The notes under the pieces were generated by a model, which ran no database searches, was not told the DNA's origin, and was given only the letters and a program-made list of their open reading frames with translations. A DNA stretch of 5,433 nucleotides from Gammaproteobacteria bacterium (GTDB lineage Bacteria; Pseudomonadota; Gammaproteobacteria; Granulosicoccales; Granulosicoccaceae): contig DOIU01000274.1 in NCBI GenBank assembly GCA_003511825.1, positions 1 to 5,433 of the forward strand, given 5' to 3'. Positions 4,990-5,433 of this stretch are shown in pieces. The number at the start of each line of letters is the position of its first letter. Position 1 is the stretch's first letter. Made by a program: the position numbers and the translations under genes.

Positions 4990-5433
4990 ATGAAACGACT
5001 CATTCTGGTGATCGTAGTGATCTGGGCCCACACCGCCCTCGCGCAAACACCACACGAGGTGCAGCAGATCCTTGATATCAACAACAACGTACCCGATATG
5101 CTCTACCGTTTTGAGCCCGACTACCTGTCGATTGCGACCGGTGAAACGGTGCGCTTTTTGGGGACCGTGCGTGGGCAGACCGTCCACAGCGTGCGCGATA
5201 TGCTGCCCGACGGCGCTGACAAGATCGCCATCATGCCGCGAGACAACCCCGACGTGACTTTCACGGTGCCGGGCGTCTACGGCATTCGCTGCATGAAGCA
5301 TGCGCGCCATGGCATGGTCACACTGATCGTCGTGGGCAACGACTACCCTAACCTGGCGGCCGTTAGGGCCGCCGTCCCCAAAGGGCTGAATTGGTTCGCG
5401 CACCCCAAGATGTATCGGCTACTCGATCGCGCC
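4990..5433 (+). CDS. Exported pseudoazurin-like cupredoxin, partial at its C-terminus
   Basis: The frame runs 148 codons to the window edge with no stop, so the C-terminus is missing. Residues 1-18 form a Sec signal peptide (MKR, a hydrophobic run 4-13, then ALA before Gln19), placing the protein in the periplasm and supporting this ATG. A weak GAGAA (4980-4984) lies 5 bases upstream. The mature part follows pseudoazurin closely: YRFEPDYLSIATGETVRF (39-56), MLPDGAD (71-77), and VPGVYGIRCMKHARHGM (93-109). Three type-1 copper ligands are in place, Cys101, His104 and Met109, with the exact pseudoazurin spacing. The first His ligand position, in the GHNVE-like turn, reads Gln63 (GQTVHS), with a His three residues later at 66. 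Pseudoazurins shuttle electrons to periplasmic reductases; the partner is not visible here. After the domain, 117-148 resembles the pseudoazurin C-terminal helix region but is divergent. Confidence 0.85.
   Translation, partial: MKRLILVIVVIWAHTALAQTPHEVQQILDINNNVPDMLYRFEPDYLSIATGETVRFLGTVRGQTVHSVRDMLPDGADKIAIMPRDNPDVTFTVPGVYGIRCMKHARHGMVTLIVVGNDYPNLAAVRAAVPKGLNWFAHPKMYRLLDRA

Noticed and set aside
4942..5403. Open frame of 153 codons on the minus strand opposite the cupredoxin gene
   Set aside because: Its translation shows no family motif, and it lies antisense to a gene with a clear signal peptide and copper ligands. It is a by-product of codon use in the real gene.

Overview
This window looks like bacterial chromosomal DNA of moderate to high GC content, densely packed with short intergenic gaps and good Shine-Dalgarno sites. 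The signal-peptide-bearing pseudoazurin-type cupredoxin, a lipobox protein and a pncA-pncB salvage pair point to a Gram-negative, probably a gammaproteobacterium. That placement is an inference from gene content; no rRNA or species marker is present. I see no tRNA, rRNA, CRISPR array, insertion sequence or phage gene.

Left block (1-1666, minus strand): three small genes read leftward as a probable operon. They are a pyridoxamine-phosphate-oxidase-fold protein (1157-1666), a DUF1697 protein (628-1149, only 7 bases downstream of it) and an RBBP9/YdeN-type alpha/beta hydrolase (31-573). A fourth gene may begin at base 15 and run off the left edge. The three do not form a recognised pathway.

Middle (1667-2902): a 222-base divergent spacer with several short inverted repeats is followed by a plus-strand gene for a 337-residue lipoprotein. 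It has five propeller-blade motifs and one sialidase-type Asp-box. It resembles the GH43/GH32 glycosidase superfamily, but one expected catalytic Asp appears to be Ser.

Right block (2919-4798, minus strand): pncA (nicotinamidase) and pncB (nicotinate phosphoribosyltransferase) overlap by 4 bases (ATGA). Together they convert nicotinamide to nicotinate and then to nicotinate mononucleotide, the salvage entry into NAD synthesis (Preiss-Handler route). A perfect 7-bp inverted repeat sits one base upstream of the pncA Shine-Dalgarno.

Right edge (4990-5433, plus strand): a truncated gene for an exported pseudoazurin-like blue copper protein. Its Cys, second His and Met copper ligands are present, but the position of the first His ligand reads Gln. 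This is the most unusual observation in an otherwise ordinary housekeeping and accessory region. I found no evidence of a new multi-gene system.
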